Source: F23-D06 sp045600905 | GTDB taxonomy: Bacteria > Bacteroidota > Bacteroidia > Bacteroidales > WCHB1-69 | Assembly: GCA_045600905.1 (NCBI GenBank) | Contig: JAZRYT010000095.1 | Location: 1-35,018, forward strand | Direction: 5' to 3' | Length of the DNA stretch: 35,018 bases | Shown here: positions 30,684-35,018 of the stretch, one piece after another | Layout: every line of letters starts with the position of its first letter | Position numbering within the stretch: the stretch's first letter is position 1 | Notes under the pieces: model-generated | What the model saw: the letters and a program-made list of their open reading frames with translations, nothing else | Database searches by the model: none | Told to the model about the DNA's origin: nothing | Program-made: the position numbers and the translations under genes

Positions 30684-31205
30684 CTAATACAAAGTCAAAT
30701 ACTCATAACTATTACCGACGCAGGCCAGAAAGCGTTGAAAGTCGTCGTGGCTGATAACGACCGTTCCACGACAATCATTGGGATGGAACGAGAGACTTTC
30801 TGCGCTCTGCAATGCTGCATCTAGAAAGAGATGGACGTGATGCTCGCTGTCGTTAATTAAGCCGAAAGGAGAAACACTGCCAGGTTCCAAACCCAGATAT
30901 TTCATCATTCGCTCGGGCGAGGCAAACGACAACTTTCCGCACGAGGGTTTGCCTTGCGCTTGCAACGTGGCTTTCAATCGCGCCTCTAAATCGTGAATGT
31001 CAAGGTCGTGGTCGCAGTGGAAACAGATGAGATAATGCTGATTTCCCTTATGATTGCGCATAAAGATATTCTTGCAATGCACACTACCGTCGTCACGCCA
31101 CCATCGCTTCGCCTCTTCTATGGTTTTCCCCTCGGGATGATTGTAACAAGTATACGGTATATTATGTTCTTTCAAATAGTTAAGTACTGTTTCTTGTCTT
31201 TCCAT
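30684..31205 (-). CDS. YbaK/ProX-type aminoacyl-tRNA deacylase
   Basis: Proteins of this family hydrolyse wrongly charged tRNA, most often Ala-tRNA(Pro), in the cytoplasm. From the chosen start it has 173 residues, the family's usual length for the free-standing form. Seen motifs are ERQETVLNYLKEHNIPYTCY at the start, CKNIFMRNHKGNQHYL with the conserved lysine, GKLSFASPERMMKYLGLEPG, and SVSPFGLINDSEHHVHLFLD. An ATG 16 codons upstream (31253) would lie about 2 bases from the expected transcription start given the -7 box at 31262-31269, and its extra residues are unlike the family, so the ATG at 31205 is preferred. Some doubt about the start remains. Confidence 0.88.
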   Translation of the reverse strand: MERQETVLNYLKEHNIPYTCYNHPEGKTIEEAKRWWRDDGSVHCKNIFMRNHKGNQHYLICFHCDHDLDIHDLEARLKATLQAQGKPSCGKLSFASPERMMKYLGLEPGSVSPFGLINDSEHHVHLFLDAALQSAESLSFHPNDCRGTVVISHDDFQRFLACVGNSYEYLTLY

Positions 31206-31261
31206 AAATATCTTCCCATAAATATATTGTAAACTTTTATCTGTCGCCTTCATTTGACGTG

Positions 31262-31269
31262 CAAAATTA
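31262..31269 (-). promoter_or_regulatory. -7 box of the tRNA deacylase gene
   Basis: On the minus strand this reads TAATTTTG, matching TAnnTTTG. The large near-palindrome at 31282-31309 begins 12 bases upstream and would cover its -33 region. Confidence 0.55.
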
Positions 31270-31281
31270 ATATTTTTACCA

Positions 31282-31309
31282 GTTGATACGTTTCATGAAA
31301 CGGATCAAC
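31282..31309. promoter_or_regulatory. 28-bp near-perfect palindrome, candidate operator
   Basis: A 14-bp perfect core CGTTTCATGAAACG (31289-31302) is flanked on each side by one unpaired base and then GTTGAT / ATCAAC. Only the two symmetric single bases break the palindrome. It sits between the divergent tRNA-deacylase and flavoprotein genes. There is no T run after it, so a terminator is unlikely. It fits a dimer-binding repressor or activator site. Confidence 0.6.
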
Positions 31310-31380
31310 ACCATTTTCGGTGCTCATTCAAAAAAAATCATTTTTTTTTTAACAAAAATGTACAACTAATAAAAAAAAAT

Positions 31381-31388
31381 TAAATTTG
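31381..31388 (+). promoter_or_regulatory. -7 box of the multi-domain flavoprotein gene
   Basis: TAAATTTG matches TAnnTTTG and would give a leader of about 60 bases before the ATG at 31456. The upstream region is nearly all A and T and has no clear TTTG at the -33 distance. Confidence 0.5.
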
Positions 31389-31455
31389 ATGTCGAGTTAA
31401 GTTCGTGTCAGACAAACTCACAAATGCTTATATAACAATAATTTAATTTCTTACT

Positions 31456-34400
31456 ATGTACAAAATTGATGAACATCCCATTTTGGATATTCCCAAATCG
31501 GAGGAAGTCGTTTTTACTTTTAACGGACAAAAAGTAATTGGATACAAAGGTTATACCATTGCTGCCGCTTTACACCAGGCAGGATTTCCCATTCACAGCC
31601 ACAGTATTGATGGTCGCGAGCGCTCATTAGAGTGTGGCATTGGCAAATGTGGCGCATGCCAAATGCTAGTAGATGGCGAAATCAAACGTATTTGCATCAC
31701 TCCGGTCGAAGGAGTGAAAGAGGTGAAAGAGATTCCTCAAAACCACTTTCCAGAAGTGCGTCCAGCGAAAGAACAAACTCGCAAGGTTTACAAAACGCAA
31801 GTTGCTATCATAGGCGCTGGTCCTGCCGGATTGGCTTGCCGAGAGATGCTCAACAATATAGGTATTAGTAATATTGTCATAGATAATAATGAAAAAGTGG
31901 GCGGTCAGTTTAATATGCAAACCCACCAGTTTTTCTTTTTCGAAAAGGATAGAAAATATGGAGGAATGCGAGGATTCGACATTGCCCAAACACTGGCAGG
32001 AGAAGACCACTCTGGCATTATGCTGAATTCTACCGTATGGGACTTGCTGGAGGGCAAACGCATTGCAGTGAAAAACTTGCGCGATGGAAGCATTTACTAT
32101 GTTGATGCCGAACATTTGGTCGTTGCCACAGGCGCCGTACCCTTTATGCCTGTATTCGAAAACGACGATTTGCCAGGAGTTTACACGGCAGCCGTCGTGC
32201 AGAAAATGATGAATGTAGAACTCACTTTACTTGGCAAACGCATCCTTTCCATCGGAGCTGGCAACATCGGCTATCTCACTTCCTACCAGGCAACGCAAGC
32301 AGGTGCCGAAGTGGTAGCCATTGTTGAGGCAATGGATCACGAAGGAGGATTCCCAGTTCAAGCCAACCGCGTGCGCCGCTTAGGAATTCCCATCTACACT
32401 TCACACGTACTTCTGCGCGCTATCCCCAACGAAGATCACACGGGAATCTCGGGCGCCGTCATCGCCGAATGCAAGAACTTTAAACCCGTGCCCGGTACAG
32501 AAAAAGTCATCAAGGATATCGACGTCATCAACATCTGCACTGGACTGATTTCCGACAACCAACTCCTTGCTAAAGGCAAAGAGGTATTTGGACTCGATGT
32601 TTACGGAGCAGGCGATGCCGTTCGCGTTGGAGAAGGTACCTGCGCTGTTCTTCGTGGCAAGCAAGTGGCTATGGAAATCGGAATGCAAATGGGCAAACGC
32701 GTCAATTACGAAGACTACCTTGCTGTTTCAAGAGAATACATTGACGCTCAACAACGTCCTATCCGCATACTTGACAAACCTAACAAGCCATCGACCGAAC
32801 GAATGAACCAGAAAGGATTTGTCGTTCCCGATTGTCTCTATGGCTTTGCTTGCAACCCTTGCTCGTTCTCTTGTCCTCAAGGAGCCATTAGCAAACCAAC
32901 CACCACATCGGTTCCCGTAGTAGATTACGACAAGTGTATCGGCTGTATGGAATGCGTTTCCCACTGTCCTGGTTTGGCCATCTTTGGATACAATCTGCAA
33001 AAGAGTTGGCTCTTCCTGCCTATCGAATATCCTGTAAAAGAGCAAGCTGAAGTTGTTTTAATCAACGACAATGGCGAAAAAGTCGGAGAAGGCATTGTAG
33101 AACACATCAAAATCAATACCAACAAAACTAATGTTGCCCGTGTTAAAGCTACCGATATTAGTGGGGAAAAGCTGACCGAAGTTACGGGATTCATTCTAAA
33201 AGAAAAATATGGCAAGAAGGTCAATATGAACCCGACAACCATTTCCGACGAAGCACCTGCTTATGTTTGCCATTGTGAAGATGTACAGATAGATAAAGTA
33301 CTGGAAGTCATTGGCGACAGGAAAGTTATTTCTGTGGACGAACTAAAACACACCACGCGTATCGGGATGGGCACTTGCCGCGGAAAACGTTGTATTCCAA
33401 GGGTTAAGCAACTGTTACGGGGCTACGGCATTGAAGTGGTAGGTGATGCAACTCCGCGCGGACCACTATCCAACCAGCTCACGATTAACGACATGCAACC
33501 ATCCTCAACAGCAACCGAATTCATCACATCGCCAACACAAGCCACCAAACGCGTAGAATGCGATGTTTTTGTCGCTGGCGGCGGAATCGCAGGCAGCGCT
33601 TTGTTCCGCTACTTTGCCGAAGCTGGTCGTAAAACGGTGCTTTGCAATGCCGAACGAGGCTCTTCCTGGCGTTGCATTGGCGGCGGCCGACCCGCATTCT
33701 CTGTTCCAGAAATTGCTGATATAGCCAACCATAATCAAGAGATTTTCAAGGAGTTGCAAAGCAAAACAAATGTTGGCTACTACCCTATCCGCTACGTAGG
33801 TTTCGCACACGACGAAGCCACCTACAAATCGCTGGAGGCATCTCTGGGGTGGTCGGATGGCTATATGGTGGACCGAAAAGACTTTCAGAAGGAAATCTCC
33901 CCATACTTTAATCCTGATTTAAACACATATAGTGCAGCCTGCATCACCAACGACTGCTGGCAAGCTACTCCAGGCAAAGTCATTGACTATATTCGCCATT
34001 TAGCTTGCGAAAAAGGCGGTACCCTGTTGGAAGACTGCCGATTAGTGGAAGTACAACGCACAGCAAAAGGTTTCATCGCCTTAGTGTACACCCACGACAA
34101 AGAATTCGTAGAATACCATTGCGAACATTTCGTCAATTCCTTGGGTTGTCAAGCTGCCAAGTTTGCCAAACAACTCGGCATTGAAACCGGACTATATCCT
34201 ATCAAACACCAAGCTTTTATCACAGGTCGATTACCTATGTTAGGAAAAGATGGAGAATGTTTGGATATGCTCATCGACCGCCGCCGATACAAAGGTTTCT
34301 CAGCTGTTTACGGACAACAATTCAAAGAGACAGGACAAATCATCGGCTGTGCCTCACCTGGAACCGACTCGGCGGAAGCTGGCAAAAACCTGAAATACAA

Positions 34401-34683
34401 TGCACAGGATTTTCTGGAAATCTGCTCAGAAATGTTCCGCGAATGGATTCCTCAATTGGGTGAAGTCAGTTTCCAAGCCTTCTGGTCGGGATACTATACC
34501 GAACCACGCTACATCATCGACCCCGACCATGGCTTGCTCGTCGGTTTGCAAGGCCACGGATTTATGCTGGGACAATACCTCGCCAAAATCTATGTTGACC
34601 GCTATTTAGGACGACCAACGCCATCCTATATGAATCGCTTACTGCTAAGCGGTGACGGGTTAACAGAAAAATCGTTCAAATAA
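31456..34683 (+). CDS. Multi-cofactor FAD-dependent amino-acid-type dehydrogenase, all subunits fused
   Basis: This 1075-residue chain strings together modules that are separate subunits in HcnABC, opine oxidase and dye-linked proline dehydrogenases. Residues 1-95: [2Fe-2S] domain with Cys60, 65, 68 and 80. Residues about 113-430: FAD/NAD disulfide-reductase-like domain with GAGPAG (120-125) and GAGNIG (267-272). Residues about 455-510: ferredoxin part with Cys494, 497, 500 and 504, and a second set Cys466, 469, 473 with perhaps Cys460. Residues about 603-660: BFD-like [2Fe-2S] domain with Cys605, 607, 641 and 646. Residues about 702-1050: D-amino-acid-oxidase-like FAD domain with GGGIAG (708-713). 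Electrons from an amine or imino acid would pass through the clusters to a carrier. No signal peptide is present, so it is cytoplasmic. Substrate is not known. Confidence 0.9.
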   Translation: MYKIDEHPILDIPKSEEVVFTFNGQKVIGYKGYTIAAALHQAGFPIHSHSIDGRERSLECGIGKCGACQMLVDGEIKRICITPVEGVKEVKEIPQNHFPEVRPAKEQTRKVYKTQVAIIGAGPAGLACREMLNNIGISNIVIDNNEKVGGQFNMQTHQFFFFEKDRKYGGMRGFDIAQTLAGEDHSGIMLNSTVWDLLEGKRIAVKNLRDGSIYYVDAEHLVVATGAVPFMPVFENDDLPGVYTAAVVQKMMNVELTLLGKRILSIGAGNIGYLTSYQATQAGAEVVAIVEAMDHEGGFPVQANRVRRLGIPIYTSHVLLRAIPNEDHTGISGAVIAECKNFKPVPGTEKVIKDIDVINICTGLISDNQLLAKGKEVFGLDVYGAGDAVRVGEGTCAVLRGKQVAMEIGMQMGKRVNYEDYLAVSREYIDAQQRPIRILDKPNKPSTERMNQKGFVVPDCLYGFACNPCSFSCPQGAISKPTTTSVPVVDYDKCIGCMECVSHCPGLAIFGYNLQKSWLFLPIEYPVKEQAEVVLINDNGEKVGEGIVEHIKINTNKTNVARVKATDISGEKLTEVTGFILKEKYGKKVNMNPTTISDEAPAYVCHCEDVQIDKVLEVIGDRKVISVDELKHTTRIGMGTCRGKRCIPRVKQLLRGYGIEVVGDATPRGPLSNQLTINDMQPSSTATEFITSPTQATKRVECDVFVAGGGIAGSALFRYFAEAGRKTVLCNAERGSSWRCIGGGRPAFSVPEIADIANHNQEIFKELQSKTNVGYYPIRYVGFAHDEATYKSLEASLGWSDGYMVDRKDFQKEISPYFNPDLNTYSAACITNDCWQATPGKVIDYIRHLACEKGGTLLEDCRLVEVQRTAKGFIALVYTHDKEFVEYHCEHFVNSLGCQAAKFAKQLGIETGLYPIKHQAFITGRLPMLGKDGECLDMLIDRRRYKGFSAVYGQQFKETGQIIGCASPGTDSAEAGKNLKYNAQDFLEICSEMFREWIPQLGEVSFQAFWSGYYTEPRYIIDPDHGLLVGLQGHGFMLGQYLAKIYVDRYLGRPTPSYMNRLLLSGDGLTEKSFK

Positions 34684-34870
34684 AAAATCTTTTGAATATA
34701 AATATGAAATGCGAAGTCGAAAGGCTTATTTAGTAAACTATGTACCTTTTGACCAAAGTCATAAGAGCAACTTTTTCTATAGTTTCTCTTATCTTTGTAT
34801 ATCTTTACTGCTCAAATACTAATACTACAAGCAACCTTCATTACGCATACATATAGACGCCAAATTATAT

Positions 34871-35017
34871 TCAAATATCTTTTTTGTATGTTATATCTTT
34901 CCAGTGAATCGAATATGCTGTCTCAGCAGCATCATCCAGATATTCTTGCAGAAATTTGAACGGGAACGGATATGTCATCATTTCATTCCAGCGTCCAAAA
35001 CCAAACTTTAGCATCTC
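34871..35017 (-). CDS. C-terminal end of a gene cut by the window edge
   Basis: An open frame of 48 codons runs from the window edge to a TGA at 34871. The residues (EMLKFGFGRWNEMMTYPF, then a helical stretch LQEYLDDAAETAYSIHW, ending KKDI) look like real protein, with balanced charges and aromatics. I recognise no family. The true start lies outside the window, unless the ATG at 35014 is used. Confidence 0.5.
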   Translation of the reverse strand, partial: EMLKFGFGRWNEMMTYPFPFKFLQEYLDDAAETAYSIHWKDITYKKDI

Positions 35018-35018
35018 A

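Noticed and set aside
31282..31309. FNR/CRP-type binding site (TTGAT...ATCAA)
   Set aside because: The half-sites match the FNR wording but are separated by 16 bases instead of 4, so the usual dimer would not fit; kept only as a generic palindrome.

Overview
The window looks like chromosomal DNA of a member of the Bacteroidota, most likely order Bacteroidales. Three things point there: promoters of the form TAnnTTTG just before many genes, very weak use of Shine-Dalgarno sites, and secreted proteins ending in type IX secretion (T9SS) sorting domains. The EF-G paralogue, the DAHP synthase with a C-terminal chorismate mutase, and the BatA-like protein also fit. No rRNA, tRNA, CRISPR array, transposase or integrase was recognised.

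Layout. 1-3260: a minus-strand EF-G2-type elongation factor paralogue with its own promoter and terminator, then a small secreted protein. 3262-10357: a plus-strand run of a secreted PepSY-like protein, the ribosomal protein L11 methyltransferase PrmA, and a 1500-residue secreted protein of unknown function that starts 2 bases after prmA. 10374-10516: a hairpin and a 16-bp minisatellite. 10564-14618: DAHP synthase/chorismate mutase, followed 12 bases later by a one-polypeptide MmeI-like restriction-modification enzyme and a 25-codon ORF overlapping its stop. 14686-20622 (minus): purL and, 6 bases downstream, a T9SS-exported FG-GAP repeat protein. 20863-23861 (minus): a FISUMP-domain protein with a tyrosine-rich C-terminal lectin-like loop, and another T9SS cargo protein, each with a strong terminator. 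24417-29742: a lipocalin-like lipoprotein, a convergent BatA-like membrane protein, and two consecutive SGNH-hydrolase-fold proteins. 29784-31205: type 1B dihydroorotate dehydrogenase and a convergent YbaK/ProX-type tRNA-editing protein. 31456-34683: a 1075-residue multi-cofactor flavoprotein that appears to fuse the subunits of an HcnABC/opine-oxidase-type dehydrogenase. The C-terminal end of one more minus-strand gene closes the window.

How the parts relate. Most of the window is housekeeping metabolism (purine, pyrimidine and aromatic biosynthesis, translation) interleaved with cell-surface and exported proteins. The clearest accessory element is the restriction-modification gene, whose specificity region is much richer in A+T than its flanks. 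I found no certain new multi-gene system. The best leads are the all-in-one flavoprotein with an upstream near-palindrome, the restriction enzyme with its coupled micro-ORF and patchwork specificity region, the FISUMP protein with an all-TAC tyrosine tract resembling a diversified lectin loop, and the EF-G paralogue that lacks key GTPase residues.
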